Source: Oxytricha trifallax (lineage: Eukaryota > Ciliophora > Spirotrichea > Sporadotrichida > Oxytrichidae). Taken from it: 64,000 bases of DNA. This document shows positions 49,940 to 60,802 of this stretch, piece by piece. The position numbers were made by a program, and so were the translations under genes. Each line of letters opens with the position of its first letter. Position 1 is the first letter of the stretch. The notes below the pieces were generated by a model. That model worked only from the letters and a program-made list of their open reading frames with translations. It was not told the origin of the DNA and ran no database searches. Location of the stretch: assembly GCA_000711775.1 (NCBI GenBank), contig ARYC01001186.1, positions 32,532 to 96,531 on the forward strand, given 5' to 3'.

Positions 49940-50559
49940 ATTACGCCCAGACGCTTGCAGCGGTCCAGCTGGGCAGAGAGCAACAGTAAACTCACTGTGA
50001 AGGAATAGGAAGGTAAGCTATAGCTATACTATTTTATTCTAATTTAGTTGATAAAAAGTTAAGTCTACCCAACAAGATGAATGACTAAGCACCTATAGCA
50101 GACTCTAACAATCGCAACTTTATACTCCCATTCTAGCAGTCAGACAGCAAGTCAGCCAGAGGTTGGGCACTTATGGCACCATGACTAGGAATCTCTCTAT
50201 AACCAAGGACTCAACCAAGAAGCAGCAGTTCTCGATGAGCTTAGTGGCAGCCATTTCACCAAGGACCAGATGGTCTCCAGCCAAGTCATTGAGGGTGCTT
50301 TCGATGCTGTGCTGTTCGAGAACTTCCTCTACCACACACTGCGCCAGCTGCGCACTGACAAGAACCTTGGCCTGAATAAGATCCTGCTGCTCATGGACAA
50401 CGCAGTCATTCACAAGTACTCTGAAGTGTTGGAGACTGCCAGGAAGTTGAAAGTCACTGTCCTATTCAATGCAGAGTACTCACCCTGGCTCATCCCCATC
50501 GAGCAGGTGTTCTCATACATCAAGAGCACCTCAGGCAGGAGCAGGCTGACAGCAAGTAA

Positions 50560-50584
50560 GTATGGTAATCTTAACTGCTTATAG
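50560..50584 (+). other. Putative 25-nt intron in transposase gene
   Basis: GTATGG...TTATAG. Its removal joins SGRSRLTASK to IHLVKRLTQILKAMTKNDV, which fits the C-terminal helix of Tc1-like transposases after the PIE motif. It is inferred from frame restoration. Confidence 0.5.
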
Positions 50585-50801
50585 GATTCACTTGGTTAAG
50601 AGGCTAACCCAGATCCTTAAAGCCATGACCAAGAATGATGTGAACAAGCTCTTGGCGTTCAGCTTCAAGCAGTGGTGCACCACCATTAGACATGGATTTT
50701 TTCCGTGTGAGTCAATCATCAATGACGATGAGTGGAGTTGCATGTGCTCTGGCACCAGTCAAGACAAGCATCAATTACAGTTGCACTGCTAAATTAATTG
50801 A

Positions 50802-52952
50802 TTAAAAACTTCCCTATTATATATATAATGCTTTTAGTTTAAGTTTAAACTAATCATTTACCAACCTCTCTCGCCTCCGCACATTGCGAAGGTCAAGTCC
50901 ATCAATACACCAATGATGGTCCAACAGCTTGAGCTACTAATGCTGGCACCGATGGATCAAGGATGGATCATAGGCTTCAGGACCTAAAAGATGAGAATGG
51001 ATTAATGATTGGCCTCAACTCAAGCCTATCGACGACGAATCGACATGAAGTGACCATGCCAGATCAACGCCAATTGACAGTGTCAAACGATCACGTTAAT
51101 CATCGAAATCTTGCCAAACATTAAAATAATGTGCTTGGTTGTTAAAAAAAAAATTGAGGTTTATATTATGATTTTTGGCACTAAAATCATCAAAATTTGT
51201 GGTCATACACTCAAAGTCGACACAATGGTTTCTATAAGTTGGTCATAAATAAACATTTAATTAATTTTTAGAATTCCCTATTTTTACGTATTTTATCACT
51301 ATAAAAAACATTAGTGGGATCATTAAATTTTAAAACGAAAACCATCTCTACTAATTAAAATTCATTTTTGGCAATTTCTAAAAAATTTAGCCAACAAGAT
51401 AACAAAGTCTCCTCAACCAACCACTGGTAAGTATATTTATCTGTACATTAATCATTTCTTCTCTATTTACCCATATTTTTAGTCTTAAATGAATATTGGA
51501 GTTTTATCATAATTGATGATAAAAGAAAATTTAAAAATGCACATATTATATGTAAGTAGGAAATTTCCCATTAATTGCATAAAAAAGTTGTTTGTTGCAG
51601 GAAACTTTTTCTTCCCAGATATGTACATAAAATTGTTAAAATTAGATTTGGCTTGTTTTACATTTTAAAATAATAAAATCTATTACTAATTAATGTTCGT
51701 AAATTTTTCTTTAATGAAAAAGTAATTTATAATAATTCATTCTTATTAATTTATTATTTCCTAATTTGGAGAAATTGAAAAAAATTAAATTGAAATTTAA
51801 ATTAAGTAAAAATTGAGACAATTATTCAAAATGTTTAAATTAATGAAGTATTGTAAGTATAAAAAACTACATATTTAAAATGGCAGTTCATCTTTATCAA
51901 CTTCTACAAAAATTATAAAGTTTAAATCCAGCATAGGAATTTCTTTTATTTTGAGTTCAAATATTATTTTGAACTTATTATAAAAAAAAATAAAAGAAAT
52001 TTCAAAAAAGGATTCGAACTTTCCAAATTTTATTGAAGATGGTACATAGTAACTGCCATTTCATACAGACATTTTTGTATACATACTAAATCAAATTCTA
52101 TTTTAAACTAATGCAAATTATTAGCTATTTTAATTAGTTAAATTTAAATTTTTATTTAAAAATTACAATTACCCCAATTAAATATACTTAACAAATATTG
52201 AAAATTTTTATTAATTTTTTTTAAAAAAATATAAAAAACAATTTAAAACTTCATTTTCTTTAAAGATGTTAATGACACTTAACTATTATCGAGACCAATC
52301 TCTAAATTTTGTGGTAGATCGTTAAATGTGAAACTACAAAGATCTAAATTTAAAGATTTATCTTTAAAAGACTCGTATTATAAACAGCCTCAATAAATAC
52401 AAATATAGAAAAGGTAACAAATATAAGGTCAATAATAGTAAACTATGTGCTTACATTTCAAAAAGATTTTATATGATTTGTCTAAGCCGAGAAATAATTT
52501 ATAGAGAGTTATATAGAGTACTAACGTTCATTTAAAAATATTAAATTTTAAAAATTAAAAACAGTAATTTAATGAGAAACGGTCCAACTCAACATCTGAG
52601 TAAGGAACAATTTATTAAGAGGTAGTCCACCACGGCCTCAGACAAATGTACAGAATATAGTCATAATTAATATTATCAAGTGAATTGAGGTTTCTTTTTA
52701 TTATTGTTTTTAAAAAGGTCGATTCTAATGCCAGTCACAATTATTGAAACTCGATTTAGTTTAAAAACGATTTGAACATCTTGTGGTCACTCGAAAAACG
52801 TGAAACTACATAGATCTGTGTTTTCAATGCTTAACTACAAAAGCCATGAATTGGCGTCATCCGGAATTCAATCTCTGGACAGATGAGCTCAATACTGACA
52901 AATTTTATGCTAGCATTTAATTAGGATTTATCAAGATTTGTCTTATATTGCT
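50802..52952. other. Intergenic DNA with a degenerate dispersed repeat
   Basis: No gene seen. GTGAAACTACAAAGATCT (from 52328) and GTGAAACTACATAGATCT (from 52800), each preceded by TTGTGGT, are degenerate copies about 470 bp apart, and a TTTGTGGTCATACACTCAAAG at about 51197 may be a third. 51550-51620 has GGAAATTTCCC and GGAAACTTTTT motifs like those near the MITE at 3.8 kb. Confidence 0.4.
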
Positions 52953-53458
52953 GATAAGCTTTAAGAATGTGTTAACTTAAAATTATCGTGCTTTGAATAT
53001 CTAGAAATCATCTTAATTTGAAGTTTAAAAGGAAATTGTGGCTCGTAGGAATATAGATTTCCAAAGTGGGATGCAAATCCTTTATAGAAACTATTAGATC
53101 AAACAATTAAGTTTATGTGAGACAACTCAAGTCCCATTAATAATGTGCTTTTAAAATGTGTTCATTCAAGGTTCTTTCTTTCCATGAATATCCAGATATC
53201 TTCAAGCTTGCAACAATTGAGATTAAATTTTATTAAAATCGAAGTATTTTAAATAAATATTCCCAATTAGAGTTATTGCATGTCTTTTTATTAACTTAGT
53301 TGCCTGACCAGGAAAGAATTTAATATGCATTTTGCGATGCTTTGTCATATCATAAAACTTTTTACTTTGACAATTCTAGCATAAGGTTTCATAACAAGAA
53401 ATAAACTTCAAGTTGCGATAGAGATTAGTGTTAATTTCTAGCTTTGCGATTGTAGAAA

Positions 53459-53788
53459 TCACCAAATGACCTTTAAATTTATTGAGAAAAATTGAAATTT
53501 TATGATAAATATTGAAAGAAATGGCAATTTTGATTATATTTTTACATAAGAAATTCGAATTTGCTTTGATCTCTCATCAAAGACAAACTTCTTTGTTTTG
53601 ATTGAGTCTGTAAGAACTGAATTTAAAATAGGTTTTCGTGCTTTAAATATCCAGAAATTGTTTTTTTTAGAAGTTTTGAATGAAGTCATGGCACAATCTA
53701 ATATAAATTTTAAAATAGCATAGAAATACTTTACAGGTACTTTTATATCGAAAATCATGTATAAATATTGAATAGCGGATGGAGCCAT
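53459..53788 (-). CDS. Satellite-unit ORF A (unit 1)
   Basis: It starts MAPSAIQYLYMIFDIKVPVK and is Lys/Phe/Ile-rich (KTSKKNNFWIFKARKPILNS). It passes a standard-code TAA after SYVKI (here Gln) and ends LKVIW at TGA, giving 109 residues. There is no signal peptide or known domain. The frame is kept in several units, but the units are so similar that conservation may only reflect recent duplication. A second overlapping frame (53223-53465, FISCYETLCQNCQSKKFYDM then TKHRKMHIKFF, with Q from TAG) has a CxxC...HxxxH arrangement, but its spacing is not that of a standard C2H2 finger. Whether either is translated is unknown. Confidence 0.35.
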
Positions 53789-54298
53789 TGTTGATAAGCT
53801 TTAAGAATGTGTTAACTTAAAAGTATCATGCTTTGATTATCTAGAAATTATCTAAATTTGAAGTTTAAAAGAAAATTGTGGCTCGTAGGAATATAGATTT
53901 CCAAAGTGGGATGCAAATCCTTTATAGAAACTATTAGATCAAACAATTAAGTTTATGTGAGACAACTTAAGTCCCATTAATAATGTGCTTTTAAAATGTG
54001 TTCATTCAAGGTTCTTTCTTTCCATGAATATCCAGATATCTTCAAGCTTGCAACAATTGAGATTAAATTTTATTAAAATCGAAGTATTTTAAATAAATAT
54101 TCCCAATTAGAGTTATTGCATGTCTTTTTATTAACTTAGTTGCCTGACCAGGAAAGAATTTAATATGCATTTTGCGATGCTTTGTCATATCATAAAACTT
54201 TTTACTTTGACAATTCTAGCATAAGGTTTCATAACAAGAAATAAACTTCAAGTTGCGATAGAGATTAGTGTTAATTTCTAGCTTTGCGATTGTAGAAA

Positions 54299-54628
54299 TC
54301 ACCAAATGACCTTTAAATTTATTGAGAAAAATTGAAATTTTATGATAAATATTGAAAGAAATGGCAATTTTGATTATATTTTTACATAAGAAATTCGAAT
54401 TTGCTTTGATCTCTCATCAAAGACAAACTTCTTTGTTTTGATTGAGTCTGTAAGAACTGAATTTAAAATAGGTTTTCGTGCTTTAAATATCCAGAAATTG
54501 TTTTTTTTAGAAGTTTTGAATGAAGTCATGGCACAATCTAATATAAATTTTAAAATAGCATAGAAATACTTTACAGGTACTTTTATATCGAAAATCATGT
54601 ATAAATATTGAATAGCGGATGGAGCCAT
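54299..54628 (-). CDS. Satellite-unit ORF A (unit 2)
   Basis: Same frame as unit 1, full length with TAA read as Gln, stop TGA. It lies just before the 1970-bp insertion. Confidence 0.35.
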
Positions 54629-54674
54629 TGTTGATAAGCTTTAAGAATGTGTTAACTTAAAAGTATCATGCTTT

Positions 54675-56660
54675 GATTATCTGTTCTCCCCGACACCCCT
54701 ACCCCTCCCCTACCCCTAGCGAGCCTTACACCCTACCCCTTACCACCCTACCCCACCCCTACTCCTCCCTTATCCCTAGCGAGCCTTACAACCCAATCCC
54801 CTACCGCCCCTACCTCACTCTACCCCTCACCTACCCTCCATAAAATAAGCTATTACAGAAAAAATTTACTCCCAGATCCTGAATCGAATTCCTTCGTGAC
54901 ATCTCGACTTCATGACCATTTATATATACAAAAAATAACATAAAATTTTCAAAATCTTTTCTCCAACTATAAGTTACAAATACAATATAATTTTTTATTT
55001 TTGATAAGTTTTATTTTGTCCAATGACTTTTTCACACATACCACATACTCCTATAGGAAAAATAAATATAATTAAATTTCTATTAAAAAAAAAATAAATT
55101 AATTAATTTATTGACATAAAATACATAATTTAACTTTAAAAAAACTAATCTCTTCCATCACCGTCATTCAGCATATTTCCAAAAAGTAGCATGATTAATT
55201 TTATATTTTTTCAATTTTTTTCTGGCTCATTTACATTTTTTTCATAAATCATAAGTTTGTTAAAATTAAAATATTTCTTTATTATTAAAAAGCAATGATT
55301 TTTTAATAATATTCTTTAAAGATAAGGTTGAACTAAGGTTTTGGCTGCTGCAACAACCTATTGTCTCCTGCCCTCTAGCATCAGCTGCCTCAAGAAGTTC
55401 AATGTCCAAATGGAACTAACGCTTACTCATCTTAGAAAAATAGGGTACCAAAAAATGACACGTTAATAATATTAATGGACAATAAGCATCTTACAAGCCA
55501 ATATAGAGTTGTGTCTATGCTAGACAGAATTAATCTAGATCCTTTTGAAATTATTGTCATACCTGTACCAAAAATTCTCGTTTTCCCTAAAGTATTAACC
55601 TGAAGAGAAAGCAAAAACTTTGTTTAACCTGATCTTTAATGATTGATATAATATAATAGAAAATAATAATACAATTTACGAACTATATTGATTTTTATTA
55701 TGCTAATAGAATGAAGTACTGGTAAATTAAAATAACATTAGTTTTAAGTTTTTTACTTTACTTATTAGTACTACAATAAGTTCAAGATAAATAAAATAAT
55801 ATTTAACATTTAAGTGATTGAATATAAATGGAGAAAATTTAAAGGTTTAATGGATGATGCTTTGACATTTAATTCTTTTTACTTTATACACATTTACCAA
55901 CTAAAATTAAATGATTCTTAATTTTAATAAATCAACTATTATAATGTCAAAAATAATTGAAATAAATTTGCAAATATTTATGTATGAATTAAAAGTAAGA
56001 TATTTATAAAATAATTGTTTTTCTTAATATGAACTAACTTTAGATTAATTTGAGTTAAAAGTATACTAAAAGACGATCTATTTTTATTTTACAGAATTTA
56101 AAATAAAGTAAATTGTAATTTTAACAAACTTATGATTTATGAAAAAAATGTAAATGAGCCAGAAAAAAATTGAAAAAATATAAAATTAATCATGCTACTT
56201 TTTGGAAATATGCTGAATGACGGTGATGGAAGAGATTAGTTTTTTTAAAGTTAAATTATGTATTTTATGTCAATAAATTAATTAATTTATTTTTTTTTTA
56301 ATAGAAATTTAATTATATTTATTTTTCCTATAGGAGTATGTGGTATGTGTGAAAAAGTCATTGGACAAAATAAAACTTATCAAAAATAAAAAATTATATT
56401 GTATTTGTAACTTATAGTTGGAGAAAAGATTTTGAAAATTTTATGTTATTTTTTGTATATATAAATGGTCATGAAGTCGAGATGTCACGAAGGAATTCGA
56501 TTCAGGCTGTGGGAGTAAATTTTTTCATATAAAATGGCATATTTTATGGGGGGGGTTAGGGGCAGTAGGGGGTGAAAGGCTCGCTAGGGGTACGGCAGGG
56601 TAGGCGGGTGTAAGGCCGCCTACGCGTAGGGGTAGGGGTTGTCGGGGAGAACAATTATCT
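54675..56660. mobile_element. 1970-bp element with long inverted repeats inside satellite
   Basis: The element proper is 54683-56652. Its arms (54683-55268 and 56116-56652) are near-perfect inverted copies over more than 500 bp, beginning GTTCTCCCCGACA and followed by C-rich CCCCTACCCCT repeats with the motif CTAGCGAGCCTTACA, present twice in the left arm. Flanks are GATTATCT (54675-54682) and AATTATCT (56653-56660). The 2818-bp spacing of satellite markers equals 840 + 1970 + 8, so this is an 8-bp target duplication with one later mutation. The roughly 850-bp core has a short plus-strand frame (VPKNDTLIILMDNKHLTSQY, 55440-55590, ending PKVLT and TGA) whose LIILMDN resembles the second-Asp strand of IS630-like transposases. 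That match is weak. Confidence 0.9.
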
Positions 56661-57116
56661 ATAAATTATCTAAATTTGAAGTTTAAAAGGAAATTGTGGC
56701 TCGTAGGAATATAGATTTCCAAAGTGGGATGCAAATCCTTTATAGAAACTATTAGATCAAACAATTAAGTTTATGTGAGACAACTCAAGTCCCATTAATA
56801 ATGTGCTTTTAAAATGTGTTCATTCAAGGTTCTTTCTTTCCATGAATATCCAGATATCTTCAAGCTTGCAACAATTGAGATTAAATTTTATTAAAATCGA
56901 AGTATTTTAAATAAATATTCCCAATTAGAGTTATTGCATGTCTTTTTATTAACTTAGTTGCCTGACCAGGAAAGAATTTAATATGCATTTTGCGATGCTT
57001 TGTCATATCATAAAACTTTTTACTTTGACAATTGTAGCATAAGGTTTCATAACAAGAAATAAACTTCAAGTTGCGATAGAGATTAGTGTTAATTTCTAGC
57101 TTTGCGATTGTAGAAA

Positions 57117-57446
57117 TCACCAAATGACCTTTAAATTTATTGAGAAAAATTGAAATTTTATGATAAATATTGAAAGAAATAGCAATTTTGAATATATTTT
57201 TACATAAGAAATTCGAATTTGCTTTGATCTCTCATCAAAGACAAACTTCTTTGTTTTGATTGAGTCTGTAAGAACTGAATTTAAAATAGGTTTTCGTGCT
57301 TTAAATATCCAGAAATTGTTTTTTTTAGAAGTTTTGAATGAAGTCATGGCACAATCTAATATAAATTTTAAAATAGCATAGAAATACTTTACAGGTACTT
57401 TTATATCGAAAATCATGTATAAATATTGAATAGCGGATGGAGCCAT
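57117..57446 (-). CDS. Satellite-unit ORF A (unit 3)
   Basis: The only unit where the codon after SYVKI is TAT rather than TAA, so 109 residues are open even under the standard code, ending at TGA. Confidence 0.35.
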   Translation of the reverse strand: MAPSAIQYLYMIFDIKVPVKYFYAILKFILDCAMTSFKTSKKNNFWIFKARKPILNSVLTDSIKTKKFVFDERSKQIRISYVKIYSKLLFLSIFIIKFQFFSINLKVIW

Positions 57447-57976
57447 TGTTGATAAGCTTTAAGAATGTGTTAACTTAAAAGTATCATGCTTTGATTATCT
57501 AGAAATTATCTAAATTTGAAGTTTAAAAGGAAATTGTGGCTCGTAGGAATATAGATTTCAAAAGTGGGATGCAAATCCTTTATAGAAACTATTAGATCAA
57601 ACAATTAAGTTTATGTGAGACAACTTAAGTCCCATTAATAATGTGCTTTTAAAATGTGTTCATGCAAGGTTTTTTCTTTCCATGAATATCCAGATATCTT
57701 AAAGCTTGCAACAATTGAGATTAAATTTTATTAAAATCGAAGTATTTTAAATAAATATTCCCAATTAGAGTTATTACATGTCTTTTTATTAACTTAGTTG
57801 CCTGACCAGGAAAGAATTTAATATGCATTTTGCGATGCTTTGTCATATCATAAAACTTTTTACTTTGACAATTCTAGCATAAGGTTTCATAACAAGAAAT
57901 AAACTTAAAGTTGCGATAGAGATTAGTGTTAATTTCTAGCTTTACGATTGTAGAAATCACCAAATGACCTTTAAAT

Positions 57977-58285
57977 TTATTGAGAAAAATTGAAATTTAT
58001 GATAAATATTGAAAGAAATGGCAATTTTGAACATATTTTTACATAAGAAATTCGAATTTGCTTTGATCTCTCATCAAAGAAAAAATTCTTTGTTTTGATT
58101 GAGTCTGTAAGAACTGAATTTAAAATAGGTTTTCGTGCTTTAAATATCCAGAAATTGTTTTTTTTAGAAGTTTTGAATGAAGTCATGGCACAATCTAATA
58201 TAAATTTTAAAATAGCATAGAAATACTTTACAGGTACTTTTATATCGAAAATCATGTATAAATATTGAATAGCGGATGGAGCCAT
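57977..58285 (-). pseudogene. Satellite-unit ORF A (unit 4), frameshifted
   Basis: One T is missing from the run in AAATTTTATGATAA, which shifts the last 20 codons. Codons before it match the other units except for KTKNFFF against KTKKFVF. Confidence 0.35.
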
Positions 58286-58794
58286 TGTTGATAAGCTTTA
58301 AGAATGTGTTAACTTAAAAGTATCATGCTTTGATTATCTAGAAATTATCTAAATTTGAAGTTTAAAAGAAAATTGTGGCTCGTAGGAATATAGATTTCAA
58401 AAGTGGGATGCAAATCCTTTATAGAAACTATTAGATCAAACAATTAAGTTTATGTGAGACAACTTAAGTCCCATTAATAATGTGCTTTTAAAATGTGTTC
58501 ATGCAAGGTTTTTTCTTTCCATGAATATCCAGATATCTTAAAGCTTGCAACAATGGAGATTAAATTTTATTAAAATCGAAGTATTTTAAATAAATATTCC
58601 CAATTAGAGTTATTACATGTCTTTTTATTAACTTAGTTGCCTGACCAGGAAAGAATTAATATGCATTTTGCGATGCTTTGTCATATCATAAAACTTTTTA
58701 CTTTGACAATTCTAGCATAAGGTTTCATAACAAGAAATAAACTTAAAGTTGCGATAGAGATTAGTGTTAATTTCTAGCTTTACGATTGTAGAAA

Positions 58795-59124
58795 TCACCA
58801 AATGACCTTTAAATTTATTGAGAAAAATTGAAATTTTATGATAAATATTGAAAGAAATAGCAATTTTGATTATATTTTTACATAAGAAATTCGAATTTGC
58901 TTTGATCTCTCATCAAAGACAAACTTCTTTGTTTTGATTGAGTCTGTAAGAACTGAATTTAAAATAGGTTTTCGTGCTTTAAATATCCAGAAATTGTTTT
59001 TTTTAGAAGTTTTGAATGAAGTCATGGCACAATCTAATATAAATTTTAAAATAGCATAGAAATACTTTACAGGTACTTTTATATCGAAAATCATGTATAA
59101 ATATTGAATAGCGGATGGAGCCAT
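58795..59124 (-). CDS. Satellite-unit ORF A (unit 5)
   Basis: Full-length frame with TAA as Gln and TGA stop. Confidence 0.35.
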
Positions 59125-60514
59125 TGTTGATAAGCTTTAAGAATGTGTTAACTTAAAAGTATCATGCTTTGATTATCTAGAAATTATCTAAATTTGAAGT
59201 TTAAAAGAAAATTGTGGCTCGTAGGAATATAGATTTCAAAAGTGGGATGCAAATCCTTTATAGAAACTATTAGATCAAACAATTAAGTTTATGTGAGACA
59301 ACTTAAGTCCCATTAATAATGTGCTTTTAAAATGTGTTCATGCAAGGTTTTTTCTTTCCATGAATATCCAGATATCTTAAAGCTTGCAACAATGGAGATT
59401 AAATTTTATTAAAATCGAAGTATTTTAAATAAATATTCCCAATTAGAGTTATTACATGTCTTTTTATTAACTTAGTTGCCTGACCAGGAAAGAATTTAAT
59501 ATGCATTTTGCGATGCTTTGTCATATCATAAAACTTTTTACTTTGACAATTCTAGCATAAGGTTTCATAACAAGAAATAAACTTAAAGTTGCGATAGAGA
59601 TTAGTGTTAATTTCTAGCTTTGCGATTGTAGAAATAACCAAATGACCTTTAAATTTATTGAAAAAATTAAAATTTTATGATAAATATTGAAAAAAATAGC
59701 AAATTTGATTATATTTTTACATAAGAAATTCGAATTTGCTTTGATCTCTCATCAAAGAAAAAATTCTATGTTTAGATTAAGTCTGTAAAAACTGAATTTA
59801 AAAAAGGTTTTCGGGCTTTAAATATCCAGAAATTGTTTTTTTAGAAATTTTGAATGAAGTCATGGCACAATCTAATATAAATTTTAAAATAGCATAGAAA
59901 TACTTTACAGATACTTTTATATCGAAAATATATGTATAAATATTGAATAGCGGATGGAGCCATTGTTGATAAGCTTTAAGAATGTGTTAACTTAAAAGTA
60001 TCATGCTTTGATTATCTAGAAATTATCTAAATTTGAAGTTTAAAAGGAAATTGTGGCTCGTAGGAATATAGATTTCCAAAGTGGGATGCAAATCCTTTAT
60101 AGAAACTATTAGATCAAACAATTAAGTTTATGTGAGACAACTCAAGTCCCATTAATAATGTGCTTTTAAAATGTGTTCATTCAAGGTTCTTTCTTTCCAT
60201 GAATATCCAGATATCTTCAAGCTTGCAACAATTGAGATTAAATTTTATTAAAATCGAAGTATTTTAAATAAATATTCCCAATTAGAGTTATTGCATGTCT
60301 TTTTATTAACTTAGTTGCCTGACCAGGAAAGAATTTAATATGCATTTTGCGATGCTTTGTCATATCATAAAACTTTTTACTTTGACAATTCTAGCATAAG
60401 GTTTCATAACAAGAAATAAACTTAAAGTTGCGATAGAGATTAGTGTTAATTTCTAGCTTTACGATTGTAGAAATCACCAAATGACCTTTAAATTTATTGA
60501 GAAAAATTGAAATT

Positions 60515-60802
60515 TTATGATAAATATTGAAAGAAATGGCAATTTTGATTATATTTTACATAAGAAATTCGAATTTGCTTTGATCTCTCATCAAAGACAA
60601 ACTTCTTTGTTTTGATTGAGTCTGTAAGAACTGAATTTAAAATAGGTTTTCGTGCTTTAAATATCCAGAAATTGTTTTTTTTAGAAGTTTTGAATGAAGT
60701 CATGGCACAATCTAATATAAATTTTAAAATAGCATAGAAATACTTTACAGGTACTTTTATATCGAAAATCATGTATAAATATTGAATAGCGGATGGAGCC
60801 AT
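60515..60802 (-). pseudogene. Satellite-unit ORF A (unit 7), frameshifted
   Basis: One T is missing near 60555, so the frame leaves the family sequence after SYVK. Confidence 0.35.

Larger units (their letters stand above)
47617..50801 (+). pseudogene. DD34E (IS630/Tc1-like) transposase, copy 1, interrupted
   Basis: The N-terminal part includes VESLATDDQLCYGLEQYLRT and ELWQGLQDFMKEQCESTDFF. A helix-turn-helix region from 48136 reads HYKVEVEGMNPMDIALEMGV, DRRFVYKAIEKFK. The first candidate Asp is at 48631 in ISVDEWNFMS, where W is TGA. The C-terminal catalytic half reads QFSMSLVAAIS, VIEGAFDAVLFENFLYHTLR, ILLLMDNAVIHKYSEV (Asp codon 50396-50398) and FNAEYSPWLIPIEQVFSYIK (Glu codon 50501-50503). 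There are exactly 34 residues between Asp and Glu. The last exon ends at TGA 50799-50801. The halves are about 1.6 kb apart, separated by a basic Ser/Lys-rich frame (49080-49500, SKIPRPKLKSIFPKLRRKSS) and a nested MITE. A one-base shift near 50262 also breaks the frame. The enzyme would cut and paste its own element; this copy is probably inactive but is the best preserved of three. Confidence 0.75.

Noticed and set aside
50171..50413. 80-codon minus-strand frame
   Set aside because: It is antisense to the transposase catalytic region.
56881..57123. Canonical C2H2 finger in satellite frame B
   Set aside because: CxxC and HxxxH are present, but only 10 residues separate them and there is no conserved hydrophobic pattern, so a real finger is not supported.
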